From Rhexocercosporidium sp. MPI-PUGE-AT-0058 (taxonomy: Eukaryota > Ascomycota > Leotiomycetes > Helotiales), in the NCBI GenBank assembly GCA_020746875.1, contig JAGTJL010000014.1, forward strand, positions 1,054,001 through 1,118,000: DNA of 64,000 nucleotides. Direction: 5' to 3'. The translations under genes were made by a program, and so were the position numbers. How positions within the stretch are numbered: the first letter of the stretch is position 1; each line of letters opens with the position of its first letter. The notes below the pieces were generated by a model that was given only the letters and a program-made list of their open reading frames with translations, was not told the origin of the DNA and did no database searches. This document shows positions 12,161-22,354 of this stretch, in pieces.

Positions 12161-13184
12161 TAAAATCAAAATAGGGGAGCGGCTACTGCTGAGTCATCTG
12201 GACTTCTACTCTCCAATTTATTGTGAATGGCTGATGGGAGGACTACCAAGGCACTCTAGGTTTCGCGTACAGGGTATCATAAAGTCTCTGGTCTCAGTCA
12301 ATCCAACTTCTTCTCTTGGCCATCTAACACCTTCGGGCCATCCCTTTCCGAGCTCCGCCGAAATCTTCTCTACCAGCGGACCCCCTAATCCTTGCAACCG
12401 TCACACACCATCATTTTGATGCAGGAGAAAAGCCCAATGTGCAAGAAGAGTCAGTGCCCTGGGATGCCCTCTGTTCAGCTGCAGAAAGCGCTTGTCTACA
12501 CAGTTACTGCCCAACTGAACATAGCACGGATTGTGAAGTGGCTCGTACTTTCATCACTGTGGTCACAAATGTAAATCTCAAAAGTCCTCCTACCGAGTTG
12601 AGGATGTCTCTTTGCATCTGGTCTCCAGAGATCGTCGTCGATGTCGAGAAAGTGGTACACGCTATCGTCAGTCGTCCCAGAGACTCCATAGCGAAAATTG
12701 TGTACGCCGGTTCAGGTAGTTTCTGAGTTGTGACTTGTATTAAGTAGCTGACGTATGATACTGCTCGTGTAGACATTCAGCTACGGCAGTAGAAGGCTAT
12801 TGATGCTTCGGAATAATGCGAGTGAGTCGGACAACGAGAAACTATCCTCGCCGGGGGTCGTTGGTTATTACGCGGCTCCAGCTGCAATGACGATTGAGGG
12901 AATCGGCATCAGATACGAGAAAGCGAGCATAGCATCGATTCTCGAAGCATCGATAGTTTCCAATGTCTTCTAAAAGTCAGCTAGAACGGTGTTCTAGTGC
13001 ATCGCAGCTTTGACCAGGTAGTCGATCGAATCGATAAGATGATCCCACATGGACCCTAGATGAGGAGCAGAAAGGGTAAAGATGCGGCGGAGGGGAAATT
13101 TGTGCCGAAATTCAATGTGCACAAGTTTTGTTTTTCATATTTCTTGCTTAGACGGAATCTTGCTCATTGTTAAGTCCGTCAAAG
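12161..13184. other. intergenic, degenerate
   Basis: Contains short overlapping open frames (12234-12726) with no recognisable family. The downstream part may include the decayed body of the Zn2Cys6 gene, which would run in this direction on minus, but I could not trace it. Confidence 0.35.
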
Positions 13185-13540
13185 TCAAAAAGTAATGAAC
13201 AGCTCCAGATCAGACGTATTGATATCATTATTCCTACAACCTCCATCTTCCAAGCCGAGTCCACGCGGAATTCTTGACTTAGCACTACTCAATCGGGAAT
13301 TACATGCACGCCTTGCATTTTGACACTTTCTAAAATCAGAGCCAGGCTGAGGACGTTTGCACAAAAGCTCAAATTCGACGCAGTTCCGACATACGGGCTT
13401 CTCTTCTCCGCGGTTATATTGCGTCTTGATGATAAGCCACATATGCAGGACACAGCGGAGGGACTTGCTTTCTAATGGCGACCACCCTTGCATGATAGAC
13501 ATCCGGTCCGACTCTTTCTGTGAGGCTTTCTAGATAACAT
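13185..13540 (-). pseudogene. broken Zn2Cys6 transcription-factor N-terminus
   Basis: On minus, an ATG at 13540 opens MLSRKPHRKSRTGCLSCK, the typical start of a fungal C6 zinc cluster with the first C-x2-C. About 60 nt later another frame gives GEEKPVCRNCVEFELLC, the typical second half. Between them the frame is closed. No GT..AG pair that I tried joins the halves in frame, and the expected third cysteine just before GEEKP reads Arg. Further downstream a DLELF motif, usual at the start of the UPC2-like middle region, is soon followed by stops. I read this as a relic of a UPC2/ECM22-like regulator. It is divergent from the PDR transporter 1.1 kb away, the layout expected for a regulator of that pump. 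Confidence 0.65.
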
Positions 13541-14636
13541 GCACTCTGGCTGGGGTCAAGCCGCAGTCGCGAGGGAGTATTTGTACTTACTAGTAAGTAG
13601 TGATGATTTTGGGAATAAGATGGGAGATGTGACGTGTTGTGATGTGAGTCCGTAGCGGAGGAGTGCGGCGTGAGATGTAATGACTGTAAAGACTCTGCTT
13701 CCTCCACCTGCACCTTGTGTTGTGAAATCAGTTGTGGATACCCAATTAATTTTATGTATCTCATGCAGTAGGAATTGTAGTGAGCAAAACCGGCACTTCT
13801 CGGCCTCCCGACAACAAATAGCGACAAGAGCCCTCCCCCGTCGGCTGGTTCTCGTGTCTGCCTTCACCCAATCTCCTTTTCATCCGCCGTGAGCCGGCCC
13901 AAGATGGACGCACAGTTCACAAATGCTGGTGGATTTGGCCCTCCCGACCAGAGCGTCAAGACATGACATGACGTCTTCTCAAACCTTATTGTCAAAGGGG
14001 AGAGCCTTATCTTCTTCATAACACCGCCCGAGGGTGAAAGCTTGCAATCGCCTTTTTCGGCCGGTTCACGGAGCTCACCTTTACGAAAGGTACTAACGAA
14101 TTACGATCTCGCTGCGATTCATTGACCAACGGTCTGCCGGAGCGCGAGGAAAACGTCTGGTGGTCCCCTTAAATTTACCCTCGCGTCGATCGATTAATCA
14201 CTCACTCGTTGTCAGCGCCTTGCCCAGCCATGGCTAATTCCGAGGAATGGATACTGTACCTGTGCAGCAATCATTCTATCAGCCAAAGAAGGCCAACCCC
14301 CGCCGACCTGGTTAGCATCGCCATGTCGTAACACACGTAAACCGCTGGGCTCACCAAAGGTTAATCCTTCCGGGTTGCCTTAGACTTTCTCTCGTGCTCG
14401 GCAAGTCTTTCGATCCGATCCGGCAATATGCTTACCTCAATGAAGCGAGCGAGGTAGAAGAAGCTAGGAATCAGTACAATACAAGATGCCACCCACACCA
14501 TTTTTCTGCCGAGAGTCAACAAACTCCACGTTCCTTTCGACTTTTTTCTTTCAGGAGCGCGGAGGAACTCCCTTAGCCTGCTCAAGCTTCGTTGCTCGAC
14601 ACAACCAAGCATCTGGCAAGACAAAGCATATCGACG
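13541..14636. promoter_or_regulatory. intergenic/promoter region upstream of the ABC transporter
   Basis: A 1.1-kb gap between the Zn2Cys6 relic and the ABC-transporter start. It has CT-rich and ordinary sequence and should hold the transporter promoter. No specific binding site was assigned. Confidence 0.4.
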
Positions 14637-17600
14637 ATGGCGCCACTGGAAGAAAAGCACGTCTTCGAGTCGATGCGAACCAATGCCATTGTCAATGGCG
14701 GGGGTGAACACCCAGGATACCCTGAGGATGATATTGAACGGTCCGCCACTAGCCGAAATGGCAGTTCTACGGATGTGGACAACAATTCGTACAGAATCGA
14801 GTCTAGCAAGTCGATGAGAGAACGCCATGAATTCGAGGAGGTTACCGCCCAGGATCGTAATGAGCTGCAAAAAATAGCGTCGGCCTTCGGCGGGAAAGGT
14901 GGTCTGTCAAAGACCAATACAGGAGTTTCTGGTACTTTGGAGCGGCTCGATACTTTGGCGGGAGTCAACATCGGGGATCCTGTACTCGATCCTGACGCAC
15001 CGGAATTCGACGTCTATAAGTGGTCTAAGATGTTCGTTCTCCTATCATTTTTGCGATGCCCCTCACTAACAAACTAATTAAGGATGATGAGCTTGATGAA
15101 CCAGCAAAATGTGGTCCACCGACGTGCCGGTATCGTGTGGAAGAATCTGAAAGTCTGCGGTTCTGGATCTGCAATCAACATCCAGCAGAACGTAGGCTCT
15201 CTTCTGCTCGCTCCTTTCCGAATGAGAGAATTTTCCGGCAAAAGAGCCGAGAAGGTAATCTTGAATGACTTTGACGGCTGTCTAAAGTCGGGAGAGATGC
15301 TCGTAGTGCTTGGTAGACCTGGAAGTGGCTGTTCAACACTACTCAAGACGCTCACGGGCGTACTAGCTGGGTTGGATATGAAAGAGCAATCTCTGGTTCA
15401 CTATAATGGTTAGTACCTAGGCACTCATTTGATTTGTATTAGATCTTTCAAAGGTTTGGACCTGCTAATAAGTGTGTAGGAATTTCTCAGAAGCAAATGG
15501 TTAAGCAATTCAGAGGCGAGATCGTCTATAACCAAGAAGTCGATAAGCATTTCCCTCATCTCACAGTTGGTCAGACCCTTGAATTTGCAGCTCGCGTTCG
15601 CACTCCTCAACAAAGACCTATTCCCGGCATGGATCGGGAAACATGGGCCAAACACATAGCCAAGGTGGTGATGGCTACCTTCGGCCTTTCGCACACGTAC
15701 AATACTAAGGTTGGAAACGATTTTGTACGCGGAGTGTCAGGTGGAGAAAGGAAGCGTGTTAGTATTGCAGAGATGGCACTTGCAGGTTCACCAATCGCAG
15801 CCTGGGACAATTCTACCCGCGGTCTTGATGCACAAACAGCGCTAGAATTTACAAAATCCCTTCGCATGTCGGCGAACATTAACGGAGCTTGTCATTTGGT
15901 GGCCGCCTACCAAGCCTCCCAGGCGATTTACGACGAGTTTGATAAGGCGGTGGTTCTTTACGAAGGAAGACAAATATATTTCGGTCGCTCTGATCGGGCA
16001 AAACAATTCTTCGAGGACATGGGATGGGAATGCCCACCTCGTCAGACGACTTGTGACTTCTTGACTTCAGTCACGAATCCCTCGGAACGAATTGTTCGCA
16101 AAGGATACGAGAAAAGAGTGCCTCGTACACCTGAGGAATTCGAGCGGTATTGGAAGGAGTCTGAGCAATTCAAGTCCTTGACTCGCGAGATGGAGGAGCA
16201 CGAGGAAGATTATCCCATGGGCGGAACGACACTAGAGCATTTTAATGTAAGTGCCCTTCTCTCTAGCGATGGAGTGTTCTCATGGACCACGTATACGTAT
16301 AGCATGATTCCTTCTCGTTGTACTAACAGAAATTCTAGATCAGTCGAAAAGGAATGCAAGCCAACCACGTCAGACAAGCATCGCCTTACACGGTCAGCAT
16401 ACCTATGCAAGTCAAGTACTGCACTCAAAGAGCATACCAGCGTCTCTGGAACGACAGCGCGTCAACTGTAACTGCGATTATCGGGCAAATTATCATGGGT
16501 TTGATCATCGGCTCCGTTTTCTACGGGATTCGGAACGACACAGCCAGTTTCTTCCAGAAGGGAGGTGTACTTTTCTTCGCCGTTCTGCTGAATGCTCTCC
16601 TCGCCTTAGCCGAAGTCAATGCTTTGTACAGTCAACGTGCAATTGTACAGAAGCATGCCTCGTACGCATTCTATCATCCATTCACTGAAGCTCTAGCTGG
16701 GGTAGTAGCAGATATCCCGGTCAAGTTCCTCATTGCAATATTTTTTAATGTCATTCTTTATTTCTTAGCCGGGTTGAGACGAGAACCTGCTCAGTTCTTC
16801 ATCTTCTTCTTGTTCAACTTTGTGGCGATCTTGACAGTAAGTTACAGGCTGCTATATTAGGTGCTTTATTAACACATTCAGATGTCTCAAATATATCGAT
16901 GTATTGCAGCATCGACCAGGACCGTCTCTCAGGCTCTGGCAATTGCGGGTGTTATAACCTTAGCAGTCGTTATCTATACCGGCTTCGTCATCCCACGTCC
17001 TCTCATGCATCCGTGGTTTAAATGGATAAGTTGGATTAACCCTATCAGCTATGCATTCGAGGGTCTCTTAGTCAATGAGCTTCACGGCCAGAGAGTCCCC
17101 TGTTCACAGCTAGTACCTTCGGGCACTGGCTACCCTAGTATTGGGAATCAATTCGTCTGTGCGATTGCCGGGTCTGTCACTGGAGAGCTTACTGTTCTAG
17201 GAGACAATTACCTGGACGCTCAATTCCAGTACTCTTACTCCCATATCTGGAGAAATCTTGGGTTCATGTTCGCTTTCATGATTTTCTTCATGTCTCTCTA
17301 CCTCCTTGCAACGGAATTTAACTCCTCCACCGACAGCAACGCTGAGGTTCTTGTCTTCCGCCGTGGAAAAGTGCCAAGTCATATGGAGGCCAAGAAAGAT
17401 GAGGAATCCCTAGTGTCGCCCGCAGCGAACTACGGAATGGATCGCAAGGAGCAAGATCAGCAAGTCACCGCTCTGGCCCCCCAGACTGAAGTTTTTACTT
17501 GGAAGGATGTTTGCTACGATATTGAGATTAAGGGTGAGCCCCGTCGGTTACTCGATAATGTCTCCGGATGGGTGAAGCCCGGCACTCTCACTGCTCTCAT

Positions 17601-19603
17601 GGGTGTTTCTGGTGCTGGTAAGACTACTTTGCTTGATGTTCTCGCTCAACGTGTATCTATGGGTATTGTCACGGGTGACATGCTTGTCTCGGGTCGGCCT
17701 CTTGATGAATCCTTTCAACGCAAGACTGGATATGTTCAACAGCAAGTATGAATGCGCTAAAACATTCTATTTTCTCAGAGGCTAATTGATGGGCAGGATC
17801 TCCACTTGAGTACTACAACCGTCCGCGAGGCACTCCGGTTTTCAGCCACACTACGACAACCAAACAATGTCTCCAAGGCCGAGAAGTACGACTTTGTTGA
17901 AAAGGTGATCGAGATGTTGAATATGCAGGAATTCGCCGAGGCGGTAGTAGGTGTTCCTGGAGAAGGTTTAAACGTAGAGCAACGCAAACTTCTCACTATT
18001 GGAGTTGAATTGGCCGCAAAGCCTGCTTTACTACTCTTCTTAGACGAACCTACTTCCGGTCTTGACTCACAATCTTCGTGGGCAATCGTCGCTTTCCTAA
18101 GAAAACTTGCGGATAACGGGCAAGCTGTTCTGGCTACTATCCATCAACCGAGTGCTATTCTGTTCCAACAGTTTGACAGACTGTTGTTCCTCGCGAAGGG
18201 TGGTCGCACAGTATACTTTGGTGATATTGGCCAAAATTCCGAGACACTACTGGATTACTTTGAGTCTCATGGAGCTGACAAGTGCGGGAAGGATGAGAAT
18301 CCCGCCGAATATAGTAAGTCGAACATGTTTCTTGCTAAGTATTCCACTGATCACTTCTAGTGTTGACCATGGTCGGGGCCGGAGCTACGGGCCAATCTAC
18401 TCAAGACTGGCATGAGGTTTGGAAGGCAAGTAACGAGGCTAAGGAGGTCTCAAACGAGCTTGCCAACATTAAGAACGAGATGGGCCAGGAGGTACCCGAC
18501 AACGACAACACCAGTTTCGGCGAATTCGCTATGCCATTCAGGAGCCAGCTCTACGAAGTCATTATCCGAGTGTTTCAGCAGTACTGGCGAAGTCCCGAGT
18601 ATATTTACTCCAAATTCATGCTCGGCGTCGGATCTGCTCTCTTCATCGGTTTCTCGTTCTTCCACGTTGATCCAAGTCAACAAGGACTTCAAAACGCTAT
18701 CTTCGCCATCTTCATGTCAACGGCTATCTTTACGAGTCTCGTGCAGCAGATTTTCCCTCATTTCATCTCTCAGCGCGATCTCTACGAAGTGCGCGAACGG
18801 CCATCGAAAGCGTACAGTTGGAGAGCATTCCTTATTGCTAATATAGTCGTCGAGATTCCTTACCAGATCTTCGTTGGTATTATGGTTTTTGCAAGCTTTT
18901 TCTACCCTATCTTCACACGCGAAGGTATCCCAGATTCACAGCGCCAAGGCCTAATTCTACTCCTCTACGTTCAATTCTTCGTCTTTACATCTACGTTCGC
19001 TCATATGGTAATCGCTGCTCTCCCTGACGCCGAAACTGGAGGAGCCATTGCTACTTTTCTATTCACATTGATTCTGACATTCAACGGCGTTTTCCAAACG
19101 CCGGTTGCACTGCCGGGTTTCTGGATCTTCATGTATCGAGTTTCGCCAATGACGTGTAAGTTGCCCTCAGTTCGATATGCAAACGTTAGCCAGACAGTTA
19201 CTAATAGCAGCAAAAAGATCTCGTCTCAGCCATTGCATCAGCCGGTCTCTCTGGTCGCCCCGTCCGCTGTGCCTCTAATGAGATAGCAGTCATGCAACCC
19301 CCGGCCAACATGGACTGCGGCACATACCTGAATTCCTATGCCAACCGGACAGGTGGAGCAGTGTACAACCCTTCTTCACTCACGGACTGCGAATTTTGTA
19401 CCTCCACGGTTGCGGACCAGTTCTTGTCAAGTGTGAATATCTTCAACTCGACCCGCTGGAGAGATTACGGGCTTGGGTTTGCATATATCTTCTTCAACAT
19501 TGCTGCGGCGGTCATGTTGTATTATCTTTTCCGTGTGAGGAAGAGTTCTGGGAAAGTGGTAGCTAAGAAGCCTTCGAACAAGGAGAATAAGAATCCGGAG
19601 TAG
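14637..19603 (+). CDS. PDR-type ABC transporter (ABCG, CDR/PDR5-like)
   Basis: Eight exons (14637-15031, 15083-15408, 15480-16246, 16339-16836, 16882-17745, 17797-18313, 18361-19155, 19218-19603) sum to 1,515 aa in whole codons, full length for the family. Order is NBD1-TMD1-NBD2-TMD2. NBD1 has Walker [11 protein letters not shown] (about 207), signature VSGGERKR and the degenerate Walker [15 protein letters not shown]2 has GVSGAGKTT (about 903), degenerate signature [12 protein letters not shown] and [12 protein letters not shown] (about 1031). This asymmetry is normal for fungal PDR pumps. They sit in the plasma membrane and export azoles, plant defence compounds and other hydrophobic drugs; the substrate here is unknown. 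All splice junctions restore conserved family sequence. The gene lies divergent from a broken Zn2Cys6 regulator. Confidence 0.95.
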
Positions 19604-19876
19604 GATTAGGTGAATAAGGAGGGTGGCGGGAGGGGAGAGAGGAGTGAGTAAAAGAAACCAGTCTTAGAAACTAGTCATAGATTTCATTTCGTTTGTATTT
19701 TGACGGCGAGGGAGGCGCGCTAGATGTAATGCAGTAGGAGGGGATGGTGTTGATAATTGTATGTAGTCGTAATCTTGTCAACACCTTTCGCTTCTCATGT
19801 TATTTTAGATCAATATAATTGATTATTGACCAGAGATAGTGTAAGTCGTTTGGCTTTGCTGTGAGAAGTGACTGTT
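19604..19876. other. 3' flank of the ABC transporter
   Basis: Purine-rich 3' untranslated-like sequence before dispersed repeat copy B. Nothing else recognised. Confidence 0.4.
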
Positions 19877-20058
19877 GATTTATAGCATGAGCTTAGCGAC
19901 GAAGTTACCGATGGCATACAGGGCTGAAGGCCCCCGTGCAGCTGAGTCGGTGACACTAGTCTACAGGGGTTTACAGGGACGAGTAGTACCGTAAACAGCC
20001 TATATCCAACGTACAGAGTACTGAGTTCACGCAGTCAATTTAATAACAATCCCTGAAT
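19877..20058 (+). repeat. dispersed repeat, copy B
   Basis: Counterpart of 11995-12160 in the same orientation. Shared blocks include GATTTA.AGCA, GCTTAGCG, AGTTAC.GATGGC, ACAGGG-type and GACGAGT(A/G)GTAC, and a terminal GTCAATT. The two copies bracket the Zn2Cys6 relic and ABC transporter. They are too divergent to drive recent recombination. Confidence 0.6.
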
Positions 20059-20656
20059 CCCACAGTAGTAAATAATGCGCGCAATGGGTTAGTACCATCA
20101 TAGGTATTAAAACATGTTCTAATAAGTTTATGTCTTTTGAGTCTTAATCCCTTTAACTGCGACAAGCACACTGACTCAGGCTAAGCCACCTGAAGCGAGT
20201 CGCTAAATGTCACTGATTTTAGCGCTTAGCTCGCTGAAGTTGTTCGCATCTGCTATCAAAGCAAGCGACCTTTAGGCTGTGTGCCGAATCGCAGTCAAGG
20301 TGATTAATACAGTTCCTAAATTTTGTGCCTGTGGCGCTTACTCTCAAAAGAGGGCAATTACGTGTAACTGCGGCCTTGCGACTTCTAACAGTGGCCTCAG
20401 CATTATATGTTCTCGTTCCTTTATCTTCAGGGACAGCTAAGTTAAACTCAGTGGACAAAGCCAGAAATTTGAGTCCGCCTTTTATAACACCCTAAAGACG
20501 GAACAATAAGAGCTACCTATTAGAGGATCCTAAGGGAAAATAGCCAACTACTTGTACAGGCTTTAAAGTAATACCAAAGACCACCACTACGCCATAGGGT
20601 ATTGGGAGTGTTCAAGGCCAGGTGAATGAAACCGAGCTGAGCTTGCCACATTAGAC
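20059..20656. other. repeat-island sequence, no gene
   Basis: No convincing coding sequence. The minus open frame at 20219-20458 has no motif. This is the left part of a gene-free island reaching to 25.5 kb. Confidence 0.4.
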
Positions 20657-20657
20657 G

Positions 20658-20735
20658 TACTAGCCGGCCCACCTCCTGTTTGCTCGGGGGCTCGCGTACA
20701 AGCCCCCGAGCAAACAGGAGGTGGGCCGGCTAGTA
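20658..20735. repeat. perfect GC-rich 34-bp inverted repeat (hairpin)
   Basis: The left arm 20659-20692 (begins ACTAGCCGGCCCACCTCCTG) is the exact reverse complement of 20701-20734, around an 8-nt loop CGCGTACA. One further pair extends it to 20658/20735. Such a perfect long palindrome in a decayed island suggests recent origin. Candidates are a fold-back element or two terminal inverted repeats left joined by internal deletion. Confidence 0.9.
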
Positions 20736-22106
20736 TCCATCAACTCCGAACAAGCAATAGGTTACCGTGGTAGTCCTCGACTACAGCGTAAACGTAACGA
20801 AGTAGCGCGCAGCGATCTATAAAGGCCGACACTAAGAGCACCCTCGACAGGCTAACTTTGAACCGGTAAGTAGATCAAATAATCTATGTAAGGTAGACAG
20901 AAGTCTAGGAAATCTCTTAATGAAGAATTAACAACACGCTTTGGAATCACAGGCGACAATACCAAACCAACCCCGCCCCACTTGGTAGAGGTCTGGTCTG
21001 AACATGCCCTCGGCCGACGACCCCTGCCCCCGATCAGCTCTATCCAAAGTCTCTCGCCTACCAGGTCTAGGTCCCTTCACCATATACGACCCTATCTCTA
21101 CTCCCGTCAAAGAAGACAAGGACTTCTCCTGCTTTTCACCAGTGCTAATGGGCAAGAGGGGAAACAACAACAGCAACTTGGCGGGTGGCTTGCACATAGT
21201 TAGCCTTGCTCAAATACTAGTGAAAGGATAAGTTCAACTTACCATGTTGAGACTCGTTAATCTTCCGATAGTGTTGAGTCTCGGAGGTTGAAGCCGAGAT
21301 CGAACGACATAGGGATGGGAAGTTGTTGAGGGTGATGAAGGCGAAGGTGATCTCGCTGGCGTAGAGACGATGACTCAGCATGGCGGAGTTAATATCTTCT
21401 ACATAGAGAATGGAAGAGACTCTAGTTGGAGGTCAATCAAACTGTTGATGGAAAGAGGTTTCTGGGGGGAGAGTTGGAAATCAAGATGACAGATAGATAC
21501 TTAACACGATGTCACCACTAGAGCCAGGCAGCGGTGGAATAGGAAGATGACCTGCAAGAATCACAAGAATATGATGGTGAGATCCTGAAATATTCATCTT
21601 AGTGATGCTAGACAGCGGCAGCAACGAGGCTGTGGCGTGTAGGCATGCTAGGGGGCATAGTTAGCCTTTATCATCTTTGGGTTGTACGTTAATCTTACCT
21701 TGGTGGTGAGGATCATGGTGGGGTTAATGCGGAGTAAAAATTGTGCTGGGGGAAGTTTGTTTGCTTTTGGAGGTGTTAACTTGTTGGAGAAGCTATGAGG
21801 GGCTTTGATTGAGAGGAGAAGAGAAAAAGGGATTAAGACATGTTAAGGTGCTGTGCAGGTGAGTAGTTGTCAAAGGAAAGGTATTGAAGTTGGAAAGTTA
21901 GTAGGGGAGAGTCAGCGTTATGGAGTGTTAGAGTGCTAAGCGAGACGATTGTTTGCTTCAAAGGTGACAGGTCGTCTGTCACGAGATTTTACCTGCCTTA
22001 TCTCCTCCTGCTGACCAATTAATTTTTTTTGGTTTTTTTTACGATCTAATTAGTTGTATGCTCTTTTCCATGTGTATGTGGAGTTGCTCGAGGACGAGCG
22101 ATTCTT
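20736..22106. other. repeat-island sequence, no gene
   Basis: Contains two overlapping plus-strand short open frames at 20982-21231 rich in Pro/Ser without a recognised domain, then a purine-rich plus strand to about 21950 and T-runs at 22023-22040. It may be the decayed body of the retroelement whose 3' edge is suggested near 22108. Confidence 0.35.
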
Positions 22107-22107
22107 T

Positions 22108-22346
22108 GAGGGGGGGACGAATGTAGTAAGAAGGAACTCGGATGTTATGGAAAACACGCACTTACCAAGACTCGCCCTCATAATTCCAATGTAAACAAAT
22201 CCAGTCAAGGTTACGAATCCACGAATGGACATAAGTTTGTATAATTAAACCCTTGGTCGAGGAAGAAACGTGTGGTCACCGGTCTGAGTTATATGCTTTA
22301 GGTCAGTTACATAATTGAATGTTATGAAGTCAGTAAAGGACAGAAG
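22108..22346 (+). mobile_element. possible Ty3/gypsy 3' edge: polypurine tract and LTR start
   Basis: The sequence GAGGACGAG..TTTGAGGGGGGGAC followed by TGTAGTAAG resembles the end of a fungal gypsy polyprotein running into its polypurine tract and the TG of the 3' LTR. The frame reads ELLEDERFFEGG, like gypsy pol termini. No second LTR copy or primer-binding site was found, so this is tentative. The presumed LTR is interrupted by the hAT element. Confidence 0.35.
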
Positions 22347-22354
22347 CTTGTACA
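22347..22354 (+). repeat. 8-bp target-site duplication, left copy
   Basis: CTTGTACA, identical to 25219-25226, directly flanks the hAT element. Eight base pairs is the duplication length typical of hAT transposons. Confidence 0.9.

Noticed and set aside
12234..12726. overlapping plus frames upstream of the Zn2Cys6 relic
   Set aside because: No recognisable protein, and direction is opposite to the regulator whose decayed body might lie here.
20982..21231. overlapping short plus frames rich in Pro/Ser
   Set aside because: No domain or splice context; lies in the repeat island and is probably a retroelement remnant at best.
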